DNA of 11,433 nucleotides from Candidatus Woesearchaeota archaeon (GTDB lineage: Archaea > Nanobdellota > Nanobdellia > Woesearchaeales > GW2011-AR4), in NCBI GenBank assembly GCA_018303645.1, contig JAGVXR010000065.1, positions 1 to 11,433 on the forward strand, given 5' to 3'. Both the position numbers and the translations under genes were made by a program. Shown piece after piece: positions 5,848 to 10,998 of the stretch. Below the pieces are notes generated by a model. The model was given only the letters and a program-made list of their open reading frames with translations. It was not told where the DNA came from and ran no database searches. Within the stretch, counting starts at the first letter, position 1. Each line of letters opens with the position of its first letter.

Positions 5848-6066
5848 TTTTATTATGATTCTAAAATTTCCATTTTTCTTAAGAATTTTTAATAATCACG
5901 AGAATGTCAAAAAATGGTCTTAAAAAGCCAAAATGTACCAAAATTACCCTAAAATGAATTGTTTTCAGTATGGTAAATAATAAAAATAGGTATATTATGG
6001 GAAGTTTCATTTAAATAAAATCAAAACAATTAAATACTTCAACCTTCCGTTAAATTAACATTAGAA
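5848..6066. other. Noncoding left arm of the element
   Basis: This stretch, with the left repeat and the promoter at 6067, makes about 300 bases without a convincing gene. It is very AT-rich. Frames are short; one reads MNCFQYGK then stops, faintly like the start of a zinc-ribbon transposase, but nothing follows. It may hold transposase-binding sequence, or be the decayed remains of a lost gene. Confidence 0.4.
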
Positions 6067-6076
6067 ATATTTATAA
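6067..6076 (+). promoter_or_regulatory. TATA box of the passenger pair
   Basis: ATATTTATAA predicts a start near 6098, leaving a leader of about 28 nt that carries the SD sequence GAGGTGA at 6113-6119, six bases before the ATG at 6126. This leadered arrangement differs from most chromosomal genes in the window. Confidence 0.5.
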
Positions 6077-6125
6077 CTATAAAGTAGAAAAAAGAGGAAC
6101 TCGTTTGGCGATGAGGTGAAGACAA

Positions 6126-6344
6126 ATGGAAAAAACAAAAGATATTTACAAAACAATAAAATATTTTAAGGCAAGTCAGCTTAGTGATATCTCTAAGAGT
6201 GAAGAAGCTAACAAAATAATACAAAATAGCGACCCAAATGATAATGTAGCAGTATTATTAAGCATCAATTCACCAATAAAAGCAGAAAAGGCAGTTAATA
6301 TTACCAAAGATGGCTTTGAAAAGGTTAGGGAGTTGGTAATATAA
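6126..6344 (+). CDS. 72-aa antitoxin-like protein upstream of a PIN gene
   Basis: This small protein has a Lys-rich N-terminal half with two likely helices (KTIKYFKASQL and SEEANKIIQ), a short hydrophobic strand (NVAVLLSIN) and a C-terminal helix (GFEKVRELVI). No AbrB, RHH or HTH motif is clear, so it is not assigned to a known antitoxin family. A strong SD (GAGGTGA) fixes the ATG. It ends 16 nt before a PIN-domain gene, the order and spacing of VapBC-type pairs, where the first gene is the antitoxin that binds the toxin and represses the operon. The antitoxin role is inferred only from position and size. Confidence 0.6.
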   Translation: MEKTKDIYKTIKYFKASQLSDISKSEEANKIIQNSDPNDNVAVLLSINSPIKAEKAVNITKDGFEKVRELVI

Positions 6345-6360
6345 ATCAAGAGTTCTTACA

Positions 6361-6762
6361 ATGGTTAAATTAATTTGTGATTTTAGCTTTTGCTCCCATT
6401 ACGTTGAAAATTTCTTTTCTGACGATAATCGTGCATCAGCAAATATCATAAACAAAGCGATTAGTTTTCATTTAGACAATAACAAAATTTTATTGATACC
6501 TCATTACGTTCTTGATAGATTAGAAGCAGTTTATCCTGGCAGGAGACTTGTTTTAGAAACCTTAATTGATGTTTGCGAGATTGTGAATATTGACGGAAAA
6601 GAACCAACAGATACTTTAATGAAAATTGCAACAATATCCAAAATATTTGATAAAGAAACTTATATTGTTACAGAAGATAGTTCTGTAGTAAAAACATTAA
6701 AAGAGAGAAAGTGTGATACTGAAGCAATATCAATTGAAAATGCCTTAAGTAAAATATCTTAA
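6361..6762 (+). CDS. PIN-domain-like protein, probable toxin partner
   Basis: The 133-aa length and acidic residue pattern fit a PIN ribonuclease fold. Asp7 lies in the first strand (LICDFSF), Glu55 in IPHYVLDRLEAVY, Asp84 at the start of the TDTLMKIATISK helix, and Asp106 in the YIVTEDSSVV strand. The end (KCDTEAISIENALSKI) resembles the last strand and helix of PIN proteins. VapC-type PIN enzymes cleave tRNA or rRNA using Mg. The sequence is divergent, so activity is not certain. It runs convergent to the transposase gene with no spacer: its TAA ends at 6762 and the transposase stop begins at 6763. As cargo it could stabilise the element. Confidence 0.68.
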   Translation: MVKLICDFSFCSHYVENFFSDDNRASANIINKAISFHLDNNKILLIPHYVLDRLEAVYPGRRLVLETLIDVCEIVNIDGKEPTDTLMKIATISKIFDKETYIVTEDSSVVKTLKERKCDTEAISIENALSKIS

Positions 6763-7677
6763 TTATGAATTTAATTTCAAATTAATTAATTCTACCCAAC
6801 TTCCGCCTTTTAGTCCAACCATTTCTGCTGGAGTGCAACCTAAAGTCATATGAGGTCGCACAAAGTTATACCATATGAAAAATCCGTCTATAAGTAACTT
6901 TGCCGACCACGAAGCTTTGAAACTTCGCATTATTTTTATTCTCTCTCGTAGAGTATTCCAAACCCTTTCCATTATATAATTAAATCTTCCAGTCTTTTGA
7001 TGATTAATTTGTTCATATTCAACTCTTCCCTCTTTATACCTTGTATAAAATACTTGATTGAATGCTTCTTGATAAGTCCTATGTGCGTCGCTTGTTAATT
7101 TTTTAGGTCTTTGAATATCTCTTGCTTTGCTCCATAATTCAATGCTATGCTCTGGGCTGATGTATTCATTTTCAGAATATCTCGTCGCTACAATATATCT
7201 GCTTCTCTTGTCCATAACTAAACCAAAATTATGGTTTTGTCCCTTGCACTTTATAATTGCTTCATCTGTTAAATAATGCCCAAATAAAGATGGTTTAGCA
7301 CTTTCTAATTTTTTTCTGATTAAATAAACATATTTTCTTATCCAATTTAAGACAGATTGATGGCTTATTCTTGTGTTGCCATATTTGTAAAAATTTCTCC
7401 TCACTTTTCTCAAAGACAATCCTTCATAATAAGTGTCTAATGCTTGGCATATTTTCTGTTCGTTGTTTTTCATCTTCCAAAATCCATTATCAATCGTGAA
7501 AGAAGTCTTGCATTTGTTACAAATATACCTCTGTTGTAATCCTCTTTGAGAGGTTTTTCTAAATCCTTTTTTCCTTACTTTCTCGCTTTTGCACTTAACA
7601 CATTTCGTTGCCGAAAGATTTTTATGTTCAGAAGTCCCACACTCTCTATAGGGACTGATTTGGTCTTCGCAGGTCAT
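6763..7677 (-). CDS. IS6/IS240-like DDE transposase with N-terminal zinc ribbon
   Basis: From the ATG at 7677 the product has 304 aa. It shows a zinc ribbon (CVKC at 26-29 and CNKC at 53-56), an HTH-like region (about 80-118), then a DDE catalytic core: Asp138 in HYLTDEAIIKCKG, Asp197 in LTSDAHRTY and Glu237 in FNYIMERVWNTLRERIK. The tail IKIMRSFKASWSAKLLIDGF and FVRPHMTLG are characteristic of IS240-type and related enzymes. All three acidic residues are present, so it should be active. The frame is open upstream to a TTG (7812), but 7677 is the first ATG, has SD GGAG at 7686-7689, and avoids overlap with the small gene at 7727-7864. It cuts and joins the element ends. Confidence 0.9.
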   Translation of the reverse strand: MTCEDQISPYRECGTSEHKNLSATKCVKCKSEKVRKKGFRKTSQRGLQQRYICNKCKTSFTIDNGFWKMKNNEQKICQALDTYYEGLSLRKVRRNFYKYGNTRISHQSVLNWIRKYVYLIRKKLESAKPSLFGHYLTDEAIIKCKGQNHNFGLVMDKRSRYIVATRYSENEYISPEHSIELWSKARDIQRPKKLTSDAHRTYQEAFNQVFYTRYKEGRVEYEQINHQKTGRFNYIMERVWNTLRERIKIMRSFKASWSAKLLIDGFFIWYNFVRPHMTLGCTPAEMVGLKGGSWVELINLKLNS

Positions 7678-7692
7678 TTTGGTCTCTCCAGT

Positions 7693-7713
7693 CCCGAAGC
7701 CACAAACTTCGGG
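7693..7713 (-). promoter_or_regulatory. Hairpin before the transposase SD, made of the terminal-repeat core
   Basis: CCCGAAG and CTTCGGG pair over 7 bp around a 7-nt loop, ending 3 bases before the transposase SD (7689). The arm CCCCGAAG also forms the core of both terminal inverted repeats. It may be a transposase-binding site, a translation attenuator, or a terminator for the upstream small gene. Confidence 0.55.
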
Positions 7714-7726
7714 GCTATTTTCTACT

Positions 7727-7864
7727 TCAATCTTTATTTTTGATATACTTACTGATGAGTTTGGATAATACTTCCCAAACTTCTTTTCTGTCTTTCTTGA
7801 CTTTTGAAACAAAATCTATCCATACATTTCTGTCCCCTCTGAATGTTAAAATGTCTTTTTCCAT
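7727..7864 (-). CDS. 45-aa ribbon-helix-helix-like protein, likely autorepressor
   Basis: This frame starts at ATG 7864 and stops at TGA 7727-7729. The layout matches the RHH (CopG/MetJ) fold: a strand (DILTFRGD), a first helix (VWIDFVSKVKK), a turn (DRKE) and a second helix (VWEVLSKLISKYIK). RHH proteins are dimeric repressors that insert the strand into palindromic operators. A 17-bp palindrome lies directly before its ATG and a TATA box just beyond, so it probably represses itself and the transposase gene 49 nt downstream. It overlaps the upstream extension of the transposase frame, which is probably not translated. Joining the two would need a +1 shift, which is unlikely. Confidence 0.68.
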   Translation of the reverse strand: MEKDILTFRGDRNVWIDFVSKVKKDRKEVWEVLSKLISKYIKNKD

Positions 7865-7881
7865 AGTATTACTGTAATACT
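7865..7881. promoter_or_regulatory. 17-bp palindromic operator candidate
   Basis: AGTATTACTGTAATACT is a perfect 8-1-8 palindrome. It fills the space between the TATA box (7887-7896) and the ATG at 7864 of the RHH-like gene, exactly where a repressor would block transcription start. Confidence 0.65.
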
Positions 7882-7886
7882 AACTA

Positions 7887-7896
7887 CTATATAAAT
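7887..7896 (-). promoter_or_regulatory. TATA box of the RHH-like/transposase transcript
   Basis: The minus strand reads ATTTATATAG, centred about 28 nt before the ATG at 7864, giving a leaderless transcript. Confidence 0.55.
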
Positions 7897-7901
7897 GTTT
7901 C

Positions 7902-7915
7902 GTCGGTAGTCGGTA
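7902..7915 (+). repeat. Tandem 7-mer GTCGGTA x2
   Basis: Two adjacent identical 7-mers lie in the divergent intergenic region between the RHH-like gene and the 7963 gene. They could be a minor regulator site or chance. Confidence 0.4.
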
Positions 7916-7934
7916 AATGTCGAGTGGAAAGTAA

Positions 7935-7943
7935 TTTATAATA
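7935..7943 (+). promoter_or_regulatory. TATA-like box of the 7963 gene
   Basis: TTTATAATA-like sequence is centred about 25 nt upstream of the ATG at 7963. Confidence 0.45.
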
Positions 7944-7962
7944 CATATAAAACTAGACATAT

Positions 7963-8280
7963 ATGGTTAAAGAACATCATATTGAATATTTTCCGCTTGG
8001 CAAAAAGAGAATAAGATTTCTAAAAAGAAGGTGGAAAAAAGGCAATCTTCCAGCTTTATTAGACTACCAAAATTCTAATGAAACTGTACCGCAGGAGATT
8101 AATATGGATTTAATTAAAGAACTTCGTTTAAGAGGAAAACATGATGAAGCTAAGAAATTACTTGAAGCCCATAAGAATAACCTTAAACAGTTAAAAGACG
8201 AGATTTTGAAAGAAAGAAAGAGGGATTACCATAAAGTAGGTCGTTATAGGAAGAAATTCTTAGAAAAAAAGAAGTCTTAA
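7963..8280 (+). CDS. Small basic passenger protein of 105 aa
   Basis: I do not recognise a family. The protein is strongly basic, with Lys/Arg clusters at both ends (GKKRIRFLKRRWKKG near the start and RYRKKFLEKKKS at the end) and a likely long charged helix from about residue 48 (MDLIKELRLRGKHDEAKKLLEAHKNN) onwards. This suggests nucleic-acid binding or a helper of transposition. It is the rightmost gene of the element; its TAA (8278-8280) lies inside the right terminal inverted repeat, so gene and element end evolved together. The ATG has a TATA-like box at leaderless spacing. Confidence 0.68.
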   Translation: MVKEHHIEYFPLGKKRIRFLKRRWKKGNLPALLDYQNSNETVPQEINMDLIKELRLRGKHDEAKKLLEAHKNNLKQLKDEILKERKRDYHKVGRYRKKFLEKKKS

Positions 8281-8300
8281 CCCCGAAGACTTTACAATGT
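8277..8300 (-). repeat. Right terminal inverted repeat (24 bp)
   Basis: Exact reverse complement of 5824-5847; it starts TTAACCCCGAAG. One extra T (8301) separates it from the target duplication. It supplies the stop codon of the basic passenger gene. Confidence 0.95.
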
Positions 8301-8301
8301 T

Positions 8302-8309
8302 AAAAACCG
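8302..8309 (+). repeat. Right target site duplication AAAAACCG
   Basis: Identical to 5815-5822, directly outside the right end of the element. It marks the original chromosomal junction, followed by ATACC and the TATA box of the zinc-ribbon gene. Confidence 0.85.
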
Positions 8310-8314
8310 ATACC

Positions 8315-8325
8315 TTTATATATAA
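8315..8325 (+). promoter_or_regulatory. TATA box of the zinc-ribbon gene
   Basis: TTTATATATAA predicts a start near 8346, giving a leader of about 60 nt with SD AAGGAG at 8392-8397. The element's target duplication ends only 5 bp upstream, so the core promoter is intact but anything upstream was moved 2.5 kb away. Confidence 0.55.
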
Positions 8326-8408
8326 CCTATTTTACCTATATAGTGGTACATCGGAATTGCTATTTCTAGTAAATTTCGGGTAACTAACAAGAAGGAGTCG
8401 TGGGAAAA

Positions 8409-8552
8409 ATGCGTTATGGAAGTTTTGAAAGAACCATGCATAAGATAAAGTGCTCAGAATGTGGAGCAGATGCAGAAGTGCCTTTCGAGCCGAAAGAAGG
8501 CAGGCCTGTATATTGCAGGGACTGCTACAGTAAGAAAAGAACAAGATACTAG
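8409..8552 (+). CDS. 47-aa zinc-ribbon protein (CxxC...CxxC)
   Basis: This small frame encodes two Cys pairs, CSEC (15-18) and CRDC (36-39), separated by 17 residues, with a typical zinc-ribbon centre (GADAEVPFEPKEGRPVYC) and a basic tail (YSKKRTRY). It matches the widespread CxxC-x17-CxxC zinc-ribbon proteins, many of which have short basic extensions and are thought to bind nucleic acids; function is not established. The upstream SD (GGAG at 8394-8397) lies 11 nt before the ATG; an in-frame GTG at 8400 is too close to the SD. It is flanked by the element on the left and a T-rich terminator region on the right. Confidence 0.85.
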   Translation: MRYGSFERTMHKIKCSECGADAEVPFEPKEGRPVYCRDCYSKKRTRY

Positions 8553-8588
8553 GATTACAATCCTTAGTTCATAGGTTCGAGTTATAGA

Positions 8589-8618
8589 TTTATTTTTTCT
8601 TTTTTTTGATTTTTTATA
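8589..8618 (+). terminator. T-rich archaeal-type terminator
   Basis: Two or three runs of 6-8 T occur after the zinc-ribbon stop codon, the usual form of archaeal transcription terminator. An imperfect stem-loop (about 8549-8567, GGATT/AATCC) overlaps the stop just before. Confidence 0.5.
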
Positions 8619-8623
8619 GTAAA

Positions 8624-8632
8624 TTATTTAAA
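8624..8632 (+). promoter_or_regulatory. TATA box of the HTH regulator
   Basis: TTATTTAAA is centred about 27 nt upstream of the ATG at 8655. Confidence 0.55.
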
Positions 8633-8648
8633 CCCATAATATTCTGGG
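8633..8648. promoter_or_regulatory. Palindrome CCCATAATATTCTGGG, candidate autoregulatory operator
   Basis: This 16-bp palindrome has one mismatched pair. It sits directly after the TATA box and before the regulator's ATG, a repressing position. Its right half AATATTCTGG recurs in a perfect palindrome at 10010-10023. Confidence 0.55.
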
Positions 8649-8654
8649 TATTTT

Positions 8655-9305
8655 ATGTGGATATTAAAATTAAAAATTAAGCATGACTGCACCATAGGCA
8701 ATAAGTGCAAAAAGTTTAAGTGCATTTCATATTCTTTGCCATTAGGCAACTGGAAAGAAGAAGGGCATTATTTTACATCGGAAAGGCATACAATTGAAGG
8801 AGACATTAAATCTGTGAAAGATTTTTTAACAGATATTAAAAAAGACAAAAGAATTACAAATCTTGAAATTTCAGCAAATACGCTTTTCTTTATTGGAAAA
8901 AGCAGGGACAGAATACCGAGCAGCTTTTACAACCAAAAAATGTTTTTTACAAAGCCTGTATTTGTGGATAAGCAAGGATACGAGTACTGGGAAATGGCGT
9001 CCTATGACAGGGATGTTTTAAGCGAATTTCTGAATGGTGTTAAGAAACAGAATTATGAGCATTTGGAAATCTTGCAATTTAAAAATATCCAATTGAACAA
9101 TGTATATTTTCCAGCAATAGCTCCTGATTTGACTGACAAGCAAAAAAGAGCATTTGAGTTAGCTGTTTGGGAGGGATATTATGACATTCCAAAGAGGATT
9201 GACTTGAAAAAATTAGCACAATTGATGAAAATTTCGTTGGCAACATTTCAGGAGCATTTGAAGAGGGCTGAGGCGAAGATAGTGCCGAAGTTAAGGGTTT
9301 TTTAA
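8655..9305 (+). CDS. Bacterioopsin-activator-type HTH (HTH_10) regulator
   Basis: The C-terminal part (about 158-212) matches the Bat-type HTH: LTDKQKRAFELAVWEGYYDIPKR followed by LKKLAQLMKISLATFQEHLKRAEAKIV, the recognition-helix region of the family. The N-terminal 155 residues have a few Cys (12, 18 and 23) and a charged alpha/beta pattern, as in the poorly conserved sensor halves of these archaeal proteins; the Cys might bind metal, but this is speculative. Start is the ATG 27 nt after a TATA box. A palindrome in its own promoter and a similar one at 10010 suggest that it controls itself and the 9942/10100 genes. Its stop is one base from the convergent stop of the next gene. Confidence 0.85.
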   Translation: MWILKLKIKHDCTIGNKCKKFKCISYSLPLGNWKEEGHYFTSERHTIEGDIKSVKDFLTDIKKDKRITNLEISANTLFFIGKSRDRIPSSFYNQKMFFTKPVFVDKQGYEYWEMASYDRDVLSEFLNGVKKQNYEHLEILQFKNIQLNNVYFPAIAPDLTDKQKRAFELAVWEGYYDIPKRIDLKKLAQLMKISLATFQEHLKRAEAKIVPKLRVF

Positions 9306-9306
9306 A

Positions 9307-9942
9307 TCAAGATTTATACCAAAAGTTGAGCCACTCTCCTTGAATAATCTTTTCAAGTTCTTTAATAAACATTTGTCTAAGTTTTCCCAAATCGCCTATC
9401 CCCTTTAATATTTCTTTGATCTCTGCGAAGTTTCCATTAGGATTTTCTTCGTCAATAAATACCACATGTGATTTATGCTCATACGAAGAGGCAATGTCTT
9501 TTACATTATTTATATAATTAGAGTATAATCCTATCAATCTTTTAAAATCTTGAGGTGCAACTAGCTCTTCTGGATCTTTGTGATACGGTTTCATACCGAG
9601 ATAACTATCAATTCCTATTCTATATTCAATAATTTTTTTATCGTCATGCGTTACAAATGGCCCCCCCTCTACCGAGATTTTGGTCGGGATGTCATTAACT
9701 AAAATATAAGTGCTATCGAGACCTTCCCCATCAGCAAATCGTTGCGGAAGATTTTGATAATTTGATGTATTAAATTCCTTGATATCTGGCATTAGTGGAC
9801 TCCAAAATGCATCTTTTACCTCCCTGCCATAGTTTCCCTCATAACTACCCCTATCTTTTAAATACTGGACTAATGCGGTATAGATAGTTCGTGCATTCGT
9901 CTCGCGTTTTTCTTTTTGATTTATAGGGTAATCTTTTCTCAT
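9307..9942 (-). CDS. Unrecognised soluble protein of 211 aa
   Basis: No family is recognised. The frame extends to a TTG at 9951, but that codon overlaps a strong SD, GGAGGT (9951-9956), placed 8 nt before the ATG at 9942, so 9942 is the start. The protein is polar and alpha/beta, without signal or membrane segments, starts with a Lys/Arg-rich helix (KEKRETNARTIYTALVQYLKD), and ends in a charged helix and an aromatic tail (EWLNFWYKS). A leadered start with a near-perfect SD is unusual beside its leaderless neighbours and suggests a different origin. It is convergent with the HTH regulator and divergent from the ligase. The palindrome upstream of its TATA box suggests control by the regulator. 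Confidence 0.7.
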   Translation of the reverse strand: MRKDYPINQKEKRETNARTIYTALVQYLKDRGSYEGNYGREVKDAFWSPLMPDIKEFNTSNYQNLPQRFADGEGLDSTYILVNDIPTKISVEGGPFVTHDDKKIIEYRIGIDSYLGMKPYHKDPEELVAPQDFKRLIGLYSNYINNVKDIASSYEHKSHVVFIDEENPNGNFAEIKEILKGIGDLGKLRQMFIKELEKIIQGEWLNFWYKS

Positions 9943-9994
9943 TTTTATCAACCTCCATAATCATTATACCTACTAAGAAATAGTAACAAACTTC

Positions 9995-10003
9995 TATATT
10001 TAA
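9995..10003 (-). promoter_or_regulatory. TATA box of the 9942 gene
   Basis: The minus strand reads TTAAATATA. It predicts a start near 9973 and a leader of about 30 nt carrying the SD. Confidence 0.45.
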
Positions 10004-10009
10004 TTTTAC

Positions 10010-10023
10010 CCAGAATATTCTGG
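10010..10023. promoter_or_regulatory. Perfect palindrome CCAGAATATTCTGG
   Basis: A 14-bp perfect palindrome lies 6 bp upstream of the TATA box of the minus gene and about 45 bp upstream of the ligase TATA box. It shares AATATTCTGG with the site in the regulator's promoter. The position upstream of TATA would suit activation. Confidence 0.6.
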
Positions 10024-10068
10024 TATATTAACATAGTAGATTTTAATTCAAAACAGCCAAACCAATAA

Positions 10069-10077
10069 TTTTAAATA
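10069..10077 (+). promoter_or_regulatory. TATA box of the lipoate ligase gene
   Basis: TTTTAAATA is centred about 27 nt upstream of the ATG at 10100. Confidence 0.5.
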
Positions 10078-10099
10078 AAAATTAAAATCTATAAATTAT

Positions 10100-10861
10100 A
10101 TGCAATGGCGCCTTATTAAGCAACAAGCTTATTCTGCACCTATGAACATGGCAATAGACCATGCCATTTACGAAAGCGTTGCCAATGGAAGAGAGCAACC
10201 GACAATACGTTTTTACAAGTGGCAGAATAATTCTGTGTCCATTGGCGCATACCAAAATCCGAAAGACATAAACTTTGATGCGTGCAAAAAGCACAGCATT
10301 GATGTTGTAAGGAGAATGACTGGGGGAAGGGCTGTATTCCATGACAAAAGAGACTTCACCTACAGCGTGATTGCGCCGATAAGGGTTTTTGGCTACAGCA
10401 TAAAAAATGCCTATACTGAAATATGCCAATGCATTATAAAAACTTTGAGCGATTTTGGCATAAAATCGTCATTGGAAAACAAGAATGATATTATTGTAGA
10501 TGGCAAAAAAATATCAGGCAATGCGTCCAAGGCAATGGAGAAAGGAGTGTACCTCCAGCATGGCACATTAATTTATGATATTAATTATGAAGCAATGCCG
10601 ATAGTTTTGAATGTTTCAGAAGAGCTGGTCAGGGAAAAAGTAACATCGCTGCTGCAATACAGTAAAGTCAGTCAGCAAAAAGCCTATGAATCATTAAGGA
10701 ATAATTTTACTGCCAACAAACAAGTGAAAATCGGGGAATTGTCAAAATACGAGCTTATGCGCGCAGAGGACTTGGCAAATGCGAAATACAACACGATAAC
10801 GCCCCCAGCAGACACTTTGTTGAAGAACAAAGGGGCTTGCTATATTGAGAGGGGCGGATAA
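10100..10861 (+). CDS. lplA: Lipoate-protein ligase A-type enzyme (BPL/LplA/LipB family)
   Basis: The 253-aa protein has the full LplA signature set: PTIRFYKWQNNSVSIGAYQ (34-52), RRMTGGRAVFHD (71-82, lipoyl-AMP binding), DGKKISGNA (135-143, catalytic Lys137) and QHGTLIYDI (153-161). The enzyme activates lipoate with ATP and joins it to a Lys of 2-oxoacid dehydrogenase or glycine-cleavage proteins. It has the short archaeal form without the bacterial C-terminal accessory domain, which in archaea is often a separate gene; none is visible within the window. A related octanoyl or biotin ligase role cannot be fully excluded. Start fits a leaderless transcript. Confidence 0.9.
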   Translation: MQWRLIKQQAYSAPMNMAIDHAIYESVANGREQPTIRFYKWQNNSVSIGAYQNPKDINFDACKKHSIDVVRRMTGGRAVFHDKRDFTYSVIAPIRVFGYSIKNAYTEICQCIIKTLSDFGIKSSLENKNDIIVDGKKISGNASKAMEKGVYLQHGTLIYDINYEAMPIVLNVSEELVREKVTSLLQYSKVSQQKAYESLRNNFTANKQVKIGELSKYELMRAEDLANAKYNTITPPADTLLKNKGACYIERGG

Positions 10862-10967
10862 TTCTAGTAAATTGTCTGGAATTTTAGCGAAGCGGTACAT
10901 CAAGGACAAGAATCTAGGGGCACGCTCATGTTAAAAGTGCAGTAATCTTAGGCTTAAAATCGCAAGG

Positions 10968-10977
10968 TTTATATATT
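10968..10977 (+). promoter_or_regulatory. TATA box of the 10999 gene
   Basis: TTTATATATT is centred about 27 nt upstream of the ATG at 10999, a clear match. Confidence 0.6.
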
Positions 10978-10998
10978 ATGTATGTTTTTAGAATACAT

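Larger units (their letters stand above)
5823..8301. mobile_element. 2479-bp IS6/IS240-like element with passenger genes
   Basis: The limits are set by 24-bp perfect inverted repeats (5824-5847 and 8277-8300), each one base inside the end, and by the 8-bp direct repeat AAAAACCG outside both ends. Eight-base duplications are typical of IS6-family transposition, and the DDE transposase inside resembles IS6/IS240. Simple IS6 elements are roughly 0.8 kb; this one is about three times longer because it carries an antitoxin-like gene, a PIN-domain gene, a ribbon-helix-helix-like gene and a basic protein. It landed between the small membrane gene and the zinc-ribbon gene, 5 bp upstream of the TATA box of the latter. 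Ends and duplication are perfect, so the insertion looks recent and the element intact. Confidence 0.88.

Noticed and set aside
5954..5980. Short frame MNCFQYGK, like the start of a zinc-ribbon transposase
   Set aside because: Only eight residues before a stop and only one Cys; too short to call a pseudogene.
7678..7812. N-terminal extension of the transposase from a TTG at 7812
   Set aside because: It overlaps the RHH-like gene in another phase, starts at TTG without an SD, and lacks motifs; the ATG at 7677 has a good SD at 8 nt.
7677..7864. Programmed frameshift fusing the RHH-like gene to the transposase
   Set aside because: The phases would need a +1 (or -2) shift, no slippery run is evident, and the transposase has its own SD and ATG.
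8332..8544. 70-codon frame on the minus strand
   Set aside because: It lies opposite the zinc-ribbon gene, whose paired CxxC motifs and SD make the plus frame the real one.
8553..8580. T-arm-like GGTTCGAGT suggesting a tRNA fragment
   Set aside because: The flanking bases do not form the T-stem and no acceptor or anticodon arm can be folded nearby.
10862..10960. Frame encoding SSKLSGILAKRYIKDKNLG after the ligase stop, as a frameshifted C-terminus
   Set aside because: The ligase already ends at the usual place for the short archaeal form, and this stretch matches no LplA segment I know. The 137-nt gap otherwise holds only the promoter of the next gene.
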